A stretch of DNA of 64,000 bases, from assembly GCA_009773765.1 (NCBI GenBank), contig WTWZ01000024.1:1-64000 (forward strand), in the 5' to 3' direction. Below are positions 26,349 through 35,180 of this stretch, piece by piece. This DNA comes from Prolixibacteraceae bacterium. Its GTDB lineage: Bacteria; Bacteroidota; Bacteroidia; Bacteroidales; Prolixibacteraceae. The notes under the pieces were generated by a model. The model saw only the letters and a list, made by a program, of their open reading frames with translations, had not been told where the DNA came from and did not search any database. The position numbers were made by a program, and so were the translations under genes. Positions within the stretch are counted from its first letter, which is position 1; the number at the start of each line of letters is the position of its first letter.

Positions 26349-26746
26349 GGTTGTTGTAGTTATGTCAGTTATTTGCGATACCTATTTATCTATATTTATC
26401 GAAATCTGTAAGTCGTTATTTCTTGGTGTTTTAGGGGTGCACAGAACGTAGGAAGCTACGCGAGGGTGCAGATTGTGGGCGGTTTCCTGTCAATCCCGAT
26501 GTACATCGGGACGGGGCGGAAAGATACACACCGAAAACCACCGCTGCCGGACTTGCCGGGTAGCTGAAATTGAACTAAATCCCGCCTCTGCAGGATAGCT
26601 CTTTCAAAAATAACCGACTCTTTCTATACTCCGGGAAATACGCGAATCTAAAATCATTAACGACCTGAAATTTTGTATTTTAAACAACTCAATCAAACTA
26701 ATTCTGTAAAGATTCAAGAAAGTTATTAACATTAATTTACTGATTT
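26349..26746. repeat. 400-bp non-coding stretch with palindromes
   Basis: No convincing gene on either strand. Contains the perfect 18-bp palindrome TCCCGATGTACATCGGGA (26494-26511), a hairpin CGTAG-gaag-CTACG (about 26449-26462), and several GC-rich pieces (CCGCTGCCGG, TGCCGGGTAG) atypical of the AT-rich neighbours. Resembles a dispersed repeat or element end. The boundaries cannot be placed. Confidence 0.45.
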
Positions 26747-27229
26747 TCACCCAAAAATCAGTTCCCTGGCAAAATACCAGGTCATTATACCCGAGGCAAT
26801 CAGTTTAATGAGGGTGCCGGTTAAAAAACCAATAAATGATCCAAATCCCGATTTTAGCGCCGCTCCTGAACTTTTACCGGCAGTCAGTTCACCAATAACT
26901 GCTCCTGCAAGTGGCCCTATAATTATTCCGAAGGGAGGGAAAAAGAAAAGCCCGGCCACCAGGCCGATTATACTGCCCCAAACACCCTGTTTACTGCCTC
27001 CAAATTTTTTGGTTCCCCAAACCGGAATTACATAATCGAGGGCATAAACCACGATGGTAATAATCGCCCAAATCAGCAAAAAACGATTCGAAAAATGAAA
27101 TCCGCTGGTGAAATGCAGTAGTAATAGCCCTGTGTAGTTCAGCGGCGGACCGGGTAGCAGCGGCAGCACACAACCAGCGATTCCGGCAATCATCAAAATT
27201 ATTCCAAGGCCAATCAAAAGGTAATCCAT
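26747..27229 (-). CDS. DUF456 family membrane protein
   Basis: 160 residues, about four to five membrane helices with GlyPro-rich turns: an N-terminal helix, CVLPLLPGPPLNYTGLLLLH, a middle segment VWGTKKFGGSKQGVWGSIIG and FFPPFGIIIGPLAGAVIGEL, all hallmarks of DUF456. Function unknown. Downstream partner of the CPBP protease with 14 bp between, so a likely operon. Confidence 0.85.
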   Translation of the reverse strand: MDYLLIGLGIILMIAGIAGCVLPLLPGPPLNYTGLLLLHFTSGFHFSNRFLLIWAIITIVVYALDYVIPVWGTKKFGGSKQGVWGSIIGLVAGLFFFPPFGIIIGPLAGAVIGELTAGKSSGAALKSGFGSFIGFLTGTLIKLIASGIMTWYFARELIFG

Positions 27230-27243
27230 AGTCCTGAACTTTT

Positions 27244-28065
27244 TTAAACTGATTTATTCTTTTTATTCCATTTTTGACTGAGGCCGAAAATCAGAATTGC
27301 GGAAAGCAAAACCACAAGCGCACTGATAAGATAAACCTTTTCCTTTTCCATTAAATAAAAGGCATGTGAACGAATTCTTTCGAAATAAGTAATTGACAGT
27401 AAAACAAGAAAATTATGAATTGAGTGCCCAAGAATTGCAAGCAAAATATTGTTTGTGCGAATCATTATCCAACCCAGGAATAACCCTAAAACAAAGGTTG
27501 CGGGGAATTGCCACGGGTTTAAATGAAACAAAGCAAACAACAGCGCCGACATTACAACGGCGGTAGCCGGATTGTAGTTGCGCCGAAATCCTTTCAGTAC
27601 CAATCCCCTGAAAATTAATTCCTCAACAATTGGCGCTACCACGGCAACTTTCATAAAAGCACCCCACCAGCCAAAATCGCCTTCAAATATTTTGTTGAAA
27701 AGTTCCCAAAACCACTGTGGGGCAGGTATATATTTATCCATTAAAGCGCCCGGGATTTCCAGTAAATTCTGCATGGCCCACAAAAAAGTGATTACAGGAA
27801 TGATTATAAGCGGATTGAAAAACCTGACAGGAAATACTTCCAAAAGCGGGGCATTCGATTTTTTAAAACCATAATAAAGCATAAACAGGGTGGAACCAAC
27901 GCCGAGAACAATTTTTTTAACGGGGTGGTACAAATATTCGGTGTCTTTAAAATAATCAATCATTGCCAGAGGAAAATCAACCACTGTTTGTATGAAAATA
28001 TAAAGAATTAACAGGTGAATTGCCTGCAAAATAGTTGGATAATATTTTCGCCTGTTTTCATTCAT
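27244..28065 (-). CDS. CPBP family intramembrane metalloprotease
   Basis: 273 residues with about eight membrane helices. Conserved motifs: EELIFRGLVLKGFRR (EExxxR, ~residues 143-155), FALFHLNPWQFP (FxxxH, ~180) and a third His in LGHSIHNF (~220), the pattern of Abi/CPBP (type II CAAX prenyl protease, Rce1-like) glutamic/metal intramembrane proteases. Bacterial members include bacteriocin self-immunity and membrane-protein processing factors; the substrate is unknown here. Confidence 0.9.
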   Translation of the reverse strand: MNENRRKYYPTILQAIHLLILYIFIQTVVDFPLAMIDYFKDTEYLYHPVKKIVLGVGSTLFMLYYGFKKSNAPLLEVFPVRFFNPLIIIPVITFLWAMQNLLEIPGALMDKYIPAPQWFWELFNKIFEGDFGWWGAFMKVAVVAPIVEELIFRGLVLKGFRRNYNPATAVVMSALLFALFHLNPWQFPATFVLGLFLGWIMIRTNNILLAILGHSIHNFLVLLSITYFERIRSHAFYLMEKEKVYLISALVVLLSAILIFGLSQKWNKKNKSV

Positions 28066-28140
28066 AATTGTGCACGGTTAAAGATAACCAAAATTGGTTG
28101 CCGCCAAAATAAGAACAAGAAATTTGAATGTGGGTTCATG

Positions 28141-28662
28141 CTAATTTGCTGCTTTTCGGGAAAACGCAAGTTGTGCGGTCTTAAACGAAAAATAGCGTTG
28201 CGAGAGATAACTGTAAATAACTACAATTACCGTTGTAACCCCTTTTGAAAAAGTGGCATACCAACCAAAATACTCGACAAAAAGTTTCAGGAAAATATAA
28301 TTTAAAATGATTGCGCCAAATACCGTAACACCATACCTGAAAAGCTGGATACGTCCGCTAAGTTCTGAAGCGCTGAACGTTACGTATTTTGCAAAAATAA
28401 AACCGCTGAGAAAAGTTACAGGGAAAACCATCATAAATGCGGCAATGTGTGGACTAATGGCAATAAATCCAAGATAAACAATTTGCTTGTCGAGAATGTA
28501 TCGATAAGTTATAAAATAAAGCAGTAAATCAAAAAGTGTGTTTAACCCGCCGGTAAAACCATATCTGAAAATTTCTCGTGGGATAAAATTCAAAAATGGA
28601 AAATAAAACCAGTCAACTGTTTGAATAATGAGGTAGCGGATATTTCGTAAAAACTGAATCAT
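28141..28662 (-). CDS. GtrA-like flippase family protein
   Basis: 173 residues, four membrane helices, with the GtrA opening REIFRYGFTGGLNTLFDLLL near residue 28 and FVVTFLSG / NRYFSFK-like ends (SYLSQRYFSFK). GtrA-family proteins move or help flip polyprenyl-linked sugars for glycosylation of O-antigen, teichoic acids or arabinogalactan. No glycosyltransferase partner is adjacent. A TATTTTTG element at 28706-28713 (minus strand) could be its promoter. Confidence 0.88.
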   Translation of the reverse strand: MIQFLRNIRYLIIQTVDWFYFPFLNFIPREIFRYGFTGGLNTLFDLLLYFITYRYILDKQIVYLGFIAISPHIAAFMMVFPVTFLSGFIFAKYVTFSASELSGRIQLFRYGVTVFGAIILNYIFLKLFVEYFGWYATFSKGVTTVIVVIYSYLSQRYFSFKTAQLAFSRKAAN

Positions 28663-28729
28663 AAAGAAACGGTTTGATTAGTCGAGTACAGAAATCATTT
28701 TGATGCAAAAATAAAAAAAGAAACCAATT

Positions 28730-29146
28730 TTATGTTTCGGGTGGTTTTCGCAACTGTTTTTTTAGCGCCAGGTTTTTTTTCGATTCAAGCCTTTTTAACC
28801 GTGATATAACGGTTGGCGCCGATTTTAAACGTTTTTTCTGGATTGTCAGGGCTTTTTCAATTAAATCAAAAAAAATCCCAAGCGCTTTTTCCCTGTTGTC
28901 AAGCTGATTGCGCCCGGTTTGCGAAGTAAGTACCAATTCGCCTTCAGAATTTATCCGGTTTTTAAGTTTCAAAGAAATCCGGGCTTTTTCTTCTTCAGAA
29001 AATACTGTAGAGTTAATTACTGAAAAGCGCAATTCAACCCGTGTATTCACTTTGTTTACATTTTGTCCGCCCGGCCCGCTGCTCCGTGTGGCTGAAAATA
29101 CCATTTTGGCTTCAAGTTGATTTTTATGCTCTTCAGACAGTTTCAT
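28730..29146 (-). CDS. arfB: Alternative ribosome-rescue peptidyl-tRNA hydrolase ArfB (YaeJ)
   Basis: 138 residues: the GGQ motif in SSGPGGQNVNKVNTRVEL (~residue 23) and a basic C-terminal tail (RLESKKNLALKKQLRKP) that plugs the empty mRNA channel of stalled ribosomes. This GGQ+tail form without an anticodon-recognition domain marks ArfB rather than RF1/2. Hydrolyses peptidyl-tRNA on non-stop ribosomes. Single gene. Confidence 0.95.
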   Translation of the reverse strand: MKLSEEHKNQLEAKMVFSATRSSGPGGQNVNKVNTRVELRFSVINSTVFSEEEKARISLKLKNRINSEGELVLTSQTGRNQLDNREKALGIFFDLIEKALTIQKKRLKSAPTVISRLKRLESKKNLALKKQLRKPPET

Positions 29147-29181
29147 TGTAATTTTCTTTTACCATCAATATATTTTATGAG

Positions 29182-29207
29182 CCCGGTTTTGTTATACTAA
29201 AACCGGG
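29182..29207. repeat. Nine-bp-stem palindromic hairpin upstream of arfB
   Basis: CCCGGTTTT (29182-29190) and AAAACCGGG (29199-29207) pair perfectly around GTTATACT. It lies 36 bp upstream of the arfB start, between arfB and the IS remnant. It could be a terminator for transcripts from either side or a palindromic repeat. Confidence 0.5.
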
Positions 29208-29304
29208 ATAAATTATACAATTGATTATTGTTCACATATAGCAATTCGACTATTCACAACAGATTGTTATTTACTTTTAACTGAAGGTATTGGATTTATA
29301 AAAA

Positions 29305-29349
29305 GAAGCATATCACTTTGGGTTCAACCAAAACCTATTGATATGCTTC
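29305..29349 (+). promoter_or_regulatory. Inverted repeat over the transposase start codon
   Basis: GAAGCATATCA (29305-29315) and TGATATGCTTC (29339-29349) are perfect 11-bp complements; the second arm contains the ATG (29343). Such hairpins hide the start codon of transposases from read-through transcripts. Confidence 0.5.
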
Positions 29350-29782
29350 AAGTAAATCTCAGCCAGGCCGAAACCCAAAGGCTAAATTACGAAAGATATC
29401 ATTATCCGTGCACAATTATTCAAAAAAGGATAGAAGCTGTTTTTATAAAGGCCACTACCGGATTTTCCGGCACAATGGTGGGGCAAATAACCGGACTGCA
29501 CCGGCATTCGGCAAGCCGTTGGGCGCAGTGCTGCCAAACCGGTGGTTTTGAATCGCTTTACCAGTATAATTATGGTACAAATAAAAGTGAGCTGGAAAAC
29601 TATCCTGGAAGCATATTAAACTCTTTCACCCAGCGCCCCCGGTGAACGCACGGGAAGCAAAGCCGCGGATTGAAGAAATGACGGGCATTAGCCGTAGCCC
29701 TTCCCAGGTACGTACATTTATGAAACATCACGGGTTGCGTTACATCAAAACCGGCCATATCCCGGCAAAGTCAATACTTTAA
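29343..29782 (+). mobile_element. IS630-family transposase N-terminal remnant, frameshifted
   Basis: Frame 1 (29343-29645) gives a helix-turn-helix segment typical of IS630/Tc1-like transposases (FIKATTGFSGTMVGQITGLH then RHSASRWAQCCQTGG). After a one-base shift near 29640 it continues PPVNAREAKPRIEEMTGISR then SPSQVRTFMKHHGLRYIK, the second winged helix. The DDE catalytic part is missing altogether. Dead by frameshift and truncation. Confidence 0.8.
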
Positions 29783-30160
29783 AAATGAAAATGTACTAAT
29801 TTATCACGTTTAATGTATAATACGCGGTTGGTAAAAAACGCGGTTGCAAACCGCATCACCCATTCACGCATTTCCGGTGCCGTCCACCCATTTTTAAAAT
29901 CGACCACTGTGTCGAGGCTGATGTCGGGCGAATACTGGTCTTTTTGCTGCATCGCCACAAAAGTGATTCCGCAGTTTGAGAAAAAAAAAGCGATATCTTT
30001 TACATCTATGCTTTTCAGTTTTTTATTTAGAAGTAGGTTGAAATCTAAAAAGAGTGAATTTTATATAGGTGAATGACGGAAACCGGGTGTTGGGGCGGTG
30101 AACAATTACCTTAATTGAAAACTTTCAAAGCACTATTAAAATTGGTCATCGATTAATATT
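29783..30160 (-). other. Unrecognised remnant with palindromic repeat
   Basis: No intact gene. On the minus strand an uninterrupted frame from about 30056 to 29785 reads, in part, SIDVKDIAFFFSNCGITFVA then MQQKDQYSPDISLDTVVDFK and NGWTAPEMREW, with normal codon usage but no start codon; I do not recognise it, and the tail overlaps the repeat GCGGTT-gca-AACCGC (29840-29854) followed by ATCACCC. That repeat type reappears near 44281. Probably gene debris. Confidence 0.3.
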
Positions 30161-30165
30161 GAAAA

Positions 30166-30197
30166 TTGCATTTTCCACGCGAAAGATTTTATATTTG
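30166..30197 (+). promoter_or_regulatory. Promoter of the SMP-30 gene
   Basis: TTG (30166-30168), 21 bp, TATATTTG (30190-30197), a perfect -7 match, 31 bp before the ATG. Confidence 0.55.
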
Positions 30198-30228
30198 TTT
30201 ATTCTAATGATTCTAAAATTTAAAAACA

Positions 30229-31122
30229 ATGAAAAACTTAAGTCTGCTTTTAATCTGCTTTTTTGCCTTTTCATTAACAATTGAAGCTGCAAACGGAAAA
30301 GGTGATTTGATTGCAAAAAATGCAAAAATCGAACAAGCCGGTTCGGGCTACTCATTTACCGAAGGCCCGGCAACAGCGCCCGATGGCAAGGTTTATTTCA
30401 CCGATCAGCCCAACGACCGAATTTACGTTTGGGATGAAAAAGCCGGTATTTCGCTTTGGCTGGAAGGTACAGGAAGATCGAACGGCATGTATTTTAACTC
30501 AATGGGACGACTGGTTACATGTGCCGACGAGAAAAATCAAATTGCTTATTTCGATGAGAATAAAAAACTTATCCCCATACACGAAGGCTATAACGGGAAA
30601 CATTTAAATGCCCCCAACGATTTGTGGATTTCGCCCAAAGGCGGCCTTTATTTTTCCGATCCGTATTATCACCGGCCATGGTGGCCCGAAGGGCACAAAG
30701 AAGTCCAGGATGTCCGCGGAGTTTATTATTTAGCCCAGAATGGAACAATTACAAGGGTAATTGACGATTTTAAAACACCCAACGGTTTAATTGGGACCCC
30801 AGACGGAAAAACATTGTATGTTGCCGATATTCAGGACAACAAAACCTGGAAATATGACATTCAGCCCGATGGTACATTGGCAAATAAAACCTTTTTTGCC
30901 CCCAAAGGCAGTGATGGGATGACCATCGACAGCGAGGGAAATGTTTACCTCACTTCGGGCAAAGTTTGGGTGTATAACCCGAAAGGCGAACTGATTGAAG
31001 AAATCGAATTTCCTGAAAGTCCGGCCAATGTTTGTTTTGGCGGGAAAAAACGCGACATCCTGTTTGTAACTGCCCGCACTGGTGTTTACACACTGAAAAT
31101 GAATGTAAAAGGCGTGCAATAA
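30229..31122 (+). CDS. Secreted SMP-30/gluconolactonase-like beta-propeller hydrolase
   Basis: 297 residues. Signal peptide (residues 1-21, KNLSLLLICFFAFSLTIEA). The mature part is a six-bladed propeller of the SMP-30/GNL/LRE family: metal ligands in GYSFTEGPA (Glu), NAPNDLWISP (Asn-Asp) and SDGMTIDSEGN (Asp). It hydrolyses sugar lactones in the periplasm or outside the cell. Downstream is a Tat-exported Gfo/Idh/MocA oxidoreductase; an oxidoreductase making a lactone and a lactonase opening it would be a coherent pair. Actual sugar unknown. Confidence 0.9.
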   Translation: MKNLSLLLICFFAFSLTIEAANGKGDLIAKNAKIEQAGSGYSFTEGPATAPDGKVYFTDQPNDRIYVWDEKAGISLWLEGTGRSNGMYFNSMGRLVTCADEKNQIAYFDENKKLIPIHEGYNGKHLNAPNDLWISPKGGLYFSDPYYHRPWWPEGHKEVQDVRGVYYLAQNGTITRVIDDFKTPNGLIGTPDGKTLYVADIQDNKTWKYDIQPDGTLANKTFFAPKGSDGMTIDSEGNVYLTSGKVWVYNPKGELIEEIEFPESPANVCFGGKKRDILFVTARTGVYTLKMNVKGVQ

Positions 31123-31123
31123 A

Positions 31124-31174
31124 TTCAGAGTATAGAGTTCAGGGTACTCAATACTCAGTTCTCAATACTCTGAA
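31124..31174 (+). repeat. Inverted repeat between SMP-30 and oxidoreductase genes
   Basis: TTCAGAGTAT (31124-31133) and ATACTCTGAA (31165-31174) are exact complements around low-complexity ACTCA/TTCAG sequence. An intergenic repeat or hairpin; RNA from both genes would carry it. Confidence 0.5.
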
Positions 31175-31204
31175 CTTTGAACCCGAAACTTTAAACTATA
31201 AAAT

Positions 31205-32488
31205 ATGGACAGACGAAATTTTATACAAAAAACCACCCTCGGAACAGTTGCCGGAGTTATGGCATTTCCATTTATTTCATCCGCACAAAATCAAAAACTG
31301 AAAATCGGGCTCATTGGCGCCGGTTGGTATGGTATGGTAATAACAAAGGCAGCGCTTGAAACGGGAAGTGTTGAAGTTGTTGCAATTTGCGATGTTGACA
31401 CCGAACACCTGAAAGCCGGTATTGATGAAGTTGAAAAATTGCAGGGAACCCGTCCCTCAGGGTATAAAAATTATCAGGAATTATTGGATATTAAAGGATT
31501 ACAGGCGGTAATGATAGGAACTCCCCCGCAATGGCACGCACTGCAATTTATTGCCGCCTGCGAAAAAGGTATCGATATTTACTGCGAAAAACCACTTGCT
31601 TATGATGTTGACGAAGGTAAAGCAATGATGGCAGCAGCCCGAAAAGCGGGTAATATTGTACAAATTGGATTTCAGCGCCGGCAAAGCAACGCATTCAGGA
31701 AAGCGAAAGAATTGATTCAATCGGGAACTTTGGGCAAAGTTTATGAAATTGGCGCTCAAATTCATTACAATCCGGTTTTGGCCGACCATACAATTCAAAA
31801 TCCGCCTGCATCGCTCGACTGGGATGCATGGTGCGGCCCGGCTCCAAAACTCGATTACCGGCCAAGTATTGGCCATATAGCCTGGCGGCTTGAAAAGGAA
31901 TACGGGAACGGGCATTTTGTTGACTGGGGAATTCATCACATTGATACCATTCGTTACATCATGGATTTTGGAATGCCAAAATCCTTTAGCGCTACAGGCG
32001 GTTTGATCACGCTCGGGGGAAAAATTACAACACCGGATACATTGCGTGCAGTATTGAATTTCGAACAGTGCCCGGTAATCTGGCAACACCGGATGTGGGG
32101 AACCGGCGATTTGAATACCCAGTTAAATAACGGAATTTTCTTTTATGGTGAAAAAGCCACATTATTTGCTTCCGACAACAGGTTAATTATGATGCCAGCC
32201 GGTAGAGATAAACAGCAGGAAATCATGGATATTCAATCACCAAAAATGCAGGAAAACCATGTTGCTGATTTCGTCAATGCAGTGAAAGAAAAAAACAAAA
32301 ACTTACTGAGTTGCACAATTGAAGATGCTTTTCAATCTTCTGCCACAGTTCAGTTGGGAATGATTTCGTATAACACCGCGAGCGAGGTTAAATGGGACGC
32401 ACAAAAGCAAACAATTGTTGATAACAAAAAAGCAGCAGAATTAATGGCACGCCCGTACCGGGGCAATTACAAAAGGCCCAAAATTTAA
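31205..32488 (+). CDS. Gfo/Idh/MocA family oxidoreductase with Tat signal
   Basis: 427 residues. Twin-arginine signal at the N-terminus (MDRRNFIQKTTLGTVAG...), so it is exported folded with its cofactor. Rossmann motif LIGAGWYGMV (~residue 37), conserved EKPLAYD (~128) and the C-terminal beta-sheet domain; a His in HHIDTIRY region (~240) is in the usual catalytic neighbourhood. Similar secreted proteins oxidise or isomerise sugars, e.g. in glycosidases of GH109 type, but GH109 activity is not proven here. Follows the SMP-30 gene, 82 bp away. Confidence 0.88.
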   Translation: MDRRNFIQKTTLGTVAGVMAFPFISSAQNQKLKIGLIGAGWYGMVITKAALETGSVEVVAICDVDTEHLKAGIDEVEKLQGTRPSGYKNYQELLDIKGLQAVMIGTPPQWHALQFIAACEKGIDIYCEKPLAYDVDEGKAMMAAARKAGNIVQIGFQRRQSNAFRKAKELIQSGTLGKVYEIGAQIHYNPVLADHTIQNPPASLDWDAWCGPAPKLDYRPSIGHIAWRLEKEYGNGHFVDWGIHHIDTIRYIMDFGMPKSFSATGGLITLGGKITTPDTLRAVLNFEQCPVIWQHRMWGTGDLNTQLNNGIFFYGEKATLFASDNRLIMMPAGRDKQQEIMDIQSPKMQENHVADFVNAVKEKNKNLLSCTIEDAFQSSATVQLGMISYNTASEVKWDAQKQTIVDNKKAAELMARPYRGNYKRPKI

Positions 32489-32531
32489 TTGAAAATTATG
32501 GTATCGCAGCCAATCCCGAAAATGGGCAAAT

Positions 32532-32665
32532 AATACCGGTGTTGAGTTTGCTCCTGAACAATGGAAAAAGCTGGGGAGAAATTGCCGGGGATCTGTCCCG
32601 CAGCTAATCGGGATATAATCTGAACCAGGATCAGGGCCAGATATGATATTGGTGAGCCGCGGGTT
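32532..32665 (+). promoter_or_regulatory. Cobalamin-riboswitch-like structure (weak)
   Basis: Between the oxidoreductase stop and the TPR gene. The order of elements GGTGTTGAG..., TGGAAAAAGCTGGGGAGAAA, GCC, CTGTCCCGCAGCTAAT (32593-32607 region) resembles the core of Bacteroidota adenosylcobalamin riboswitches (GGGAA..GGTG..AATCC..CCCGC.ACTGTAA), though several bases deviate. A terminator-like hairpin (32750-32765) follows 90 nt later and just before the ATG. No B12-related gene is adjacent. Could be a decayed aptamer or chance. Confidence 0.3.
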
Positions 32666-32749
32666 AAATTTTCCGCTGGATTTTGGCAGTTCTTAGCTAT
32701 TATTTCAGACAAAAAAACCGAAATACAGCATTGGAGGGTTTTTTGCGGG

Positions 32750-32776
32750 GCAGGTTTTGACCTGCTGTTAAATTTT
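32750..32776 (+). terminator. Hairpin before the TPR gene
   Basis: GCAGGT (32750-32755), loop TTTG, ACCTGC (32760-32765), then TGTTAAATTTTTTT. It can end the SMP-30/oxidoreductase transcript or act as expression platform of the upstream structure. Confidence 0.55.
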
Positions 32777-32782
32777 TTTAAA

Positions 32783-35011
32783 ATGACTGATAAAGAACTT
32801 AAAATATCATACGCCGATGTTTGCCAAAATCTGGCCGATCGAAAACTGAAGCCTGCTTTCGAATTACTTGGAAAAATGATTGGTGAAAACCTGCTTGAGA
32901 TTTACCGGGATCAATGGCGTAATCTGGAACAAACCTATCATTATATGCTGAAATATACCATTGAAGGGATTCAGGATCCGGAAAGGCAAAAAATTTACCG
33001 GAAATTAATTATTTCGGTTTATGAACTGGCCGATAAAATTTATCATTCGGCCCGGATGAAAATTTCTTCATCAATGGAATACGAAAGGAAAAGAATATCA
33101 CATTTGTCTAAACCTATTGATTTTAAGAATTATTTGAGCCAACTCGAAGATTTTTATATACATGAAGAACTTATTTCTCTGGTTAATGATGTTGAAATAA
33201 AAACCGAGAGTAAAACTGAAGACGCCAGGATACACCAACAAAATATGGTTGCACTTTTTTATCATTTCTGGTTAAAAGATGAATATTATGAAGATGAAGC
33301 CACATTTTTACAGCAGCTTTTTAACAGCGGGCTAATTAGGTTGTCGTACAAAACATTTATGGTTTCGGCTGTTAATTTAAGCCTGCTGCGCCATTTCGAT
33401 GAGAAAAAGTTCAACATTCTTTTTGATTTGTATAACCTGTCCGAACCCGAAATCAATCAGCGGGCGCTGGTTTCTTTGTTACTCAATCTTTACAAATACG
33501 ATCCGCGTATTCAGTTTTACCCTGCAATTAGCGGCAGATTGCAAATTATAAATGAAGATCACGGGTTTAAACAATATCTTGAACGTGTTATCATTCAGTT
33601 AATAAGAAGTCGTGAAACTGAAAAAATCCAACAAAAAATAAGGGACGAAATTATTCCTGAAATGATTAAGATTAGTCCGAACCTGAAGGATAAAATTAAC
33701 CTGGAAGGGTTGATGGGCGAAGGTTTGGGCGATGATAAAAATCCCGAATGGCAGGAGATTTTTAAGGATTCGCCCGGTTTGATGGATAAAATGGAAGAAT
33801 TTTCAGAGTTGCAGATGGAAGGCGCCGATGTGTTTATGGGCTCGTTTGCCATGTTGAAAATGTACCCGTTTTTCGGCGAATTTACCAACTGGTTTATGCC
33901 GTTTTCTATTGATAACCCGCAGATTGCGCCTTTGGTTAACAGTCCCGACGAAACTTACCATTGGTTTATGAAAGCGCTGAACAGCGCTCCAATTTTGTGC
34001 AACTCCGATAAATATTCGTTTTGTTTTAGCATTCAGAACCTGCCAAAGGAAAACCGCGAGTTTATGGCGCAGGGGATGAATGCCGAAATGGCTCAGTTTA
34101 TTGAAATGCAAAATGACGAAGAACTGACGCAGCCCGGAAAAAAATCGGGTTTCGTTTCAAACCAGTTTATTCAGGATATGTACAGGTTTTATAAACTTCA
34201 TCCACGTAAAAACGATTTTGAGGATATCTTTAGCTGGAGGTTCGATTTTCATAATAAAAAAACCTTTTCAGGAATTTTACCCGAAGATGAAAAAGGGCTC
34301 CGCAACATTGGGGAATACTATTTTAAAAAGAATTATTTCGAAGAGGCTGCCGAGATTTTTGAAAAGCTGCTCGTTTTTGAAAAAAATGGTGAGTTATATC
34401 AGAAACTTGGTTTCTGCAAACAAAAATCGGGCGAATACGAAGCTGCACTTGATGCATACCAAAAAGCCGAATTGTTTGATATTAACAAACTCTGGAATTT
34501 CAAAAAAATCGCGCTTTGCTACCGCATCCTGAAACAACCGCAAAAAGCGCTTGAATATTATCTGGAAGCGGAGAAAATCAACGATCAGGATTTAAGCGTT
34601 GAACTGAATATTGGTCATTGTTACCTTGAACTTGAACAATTTGAGGAAGCTTTAAAGTATTATTTTAAGGTGGAGTACCTTGATTCTGGCAACAAAAAAG
34701 TGTGGCGGCCACTGGGCTGGTGCTCGTTTGTGACAGGCAAAAAAGAGCAGGCTGCCAGATACTTTCAGCTTTTAATCAACAATGAACCGGGCAAGCACGA
34801 TTTTATGAACATGGGCCATGTTCAGTGGAGCCTGGGATACCGGAAGGCAGCGCTTGATTTTTATAAAAAATCGATTTCAGCAAACAATTTTACCGAGAAG
34901 GAGTTTTTTGAGGTTTTTAACGAAGATTTGCATCATCTGCTGAATCAGGGCGTGGATAAAGAAGACGTCCCGATAATGCTCGACCAGTTGCGGTATTTTG
35001 TTGAAGAATAA
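32783..35011 (+). CDS. Large tetratricopeptide-repeat protein
   Basis: 742 residues, no signal peptide. Residues 1-475 are helical, without a recognisable catalytic motif. Residues ~495-690 contain about five TPR units, e.g. GEYYFKKNYFEEAAEIFEKL, GEYEAALDAYQKAELFDINK, KPQKALEYYLEAEKIN-like and EQFEEALKYYFKVEYLDSGN, ending with a QWSLGYRKAALDFYKKSISA repeat. Such Bacteroidota proteins act as scaffolds; the function is unknown. Monocistronic, after a terminator-like hairpin. Confidence 0.8.
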   Translation: MTDKELKISYADVCQNLADRKLKPAFELLGKMIGENLLEIYRDQWRNLEQTYHYMLKYTIEGIQDPERQKIYRKLIISVYELADKIYHSARMKISSSMEYERKRISHLSKPIDFKNYLSQLEDFYIHEELISLVNDVEIKTESKTEDARIHQQNMVALFYHFWLKDEYYEDEATFLQQLFNSGLIRLSYKTFMVSAVNLSLLRHFDEKKFNILFDLYNLSEPEINQRALVSLLLNLYKYDPRIQFYPAISGRLQIINEDHGFKQYLERVIIQLIRSRETEKIQQKIRDEIIPEMIKISPNLKDKINLEGLMGEGLGDDKNPEWQEIFKDSPGLMDKMEEFSELQMEGADVFMGSFAMLKMYPFFGEFTNWFMPFSIDNPQIAPLVNSPDETYHWFMKALNSAPILCNSDKYSFCFSIQNLPKENREFMAQGMNAEMAQFIEMQNDEELTQPGKKSGFVSNQFIQDMYRFYKLHPRKNDFEDIFSWRFDFHNKKTFSGILPEDEKGLRNIGEYYFKKNYFEEAAEIFEKLLVFEKNGELYQKLGFCKQKSGEYEAALDAYQKAELFDINKLWNFKKIALCYRILKQPQKALEYYLEAEKINDQDLSVELNIGHCYLELEQFEEALKYYFKVEYLDSGNKKVWRPLGWCSFVTGKKEQAARYFQLLINNEPGKHDFMNMGHVQWSLGYRKAALDFYKKSISANNFTEKEFFEVFNEDLHHLLNQGVDKEDVPIMLDQLRYFVEE

Positions 35012-35180
35012 GCGTAAATAACCCATTATTTGTTGAAAGGAGTTCCGATAACTTTAAATTGAGAAATCCAATAAAATAGCATTTATCTGTATTTTTACAG
35101 AAAAGTATTGAACAATGAAACGAGCATGACAAAATTTTGCCACACAGATGGAACATTATAAAGCGAGTTACATCGAATAC

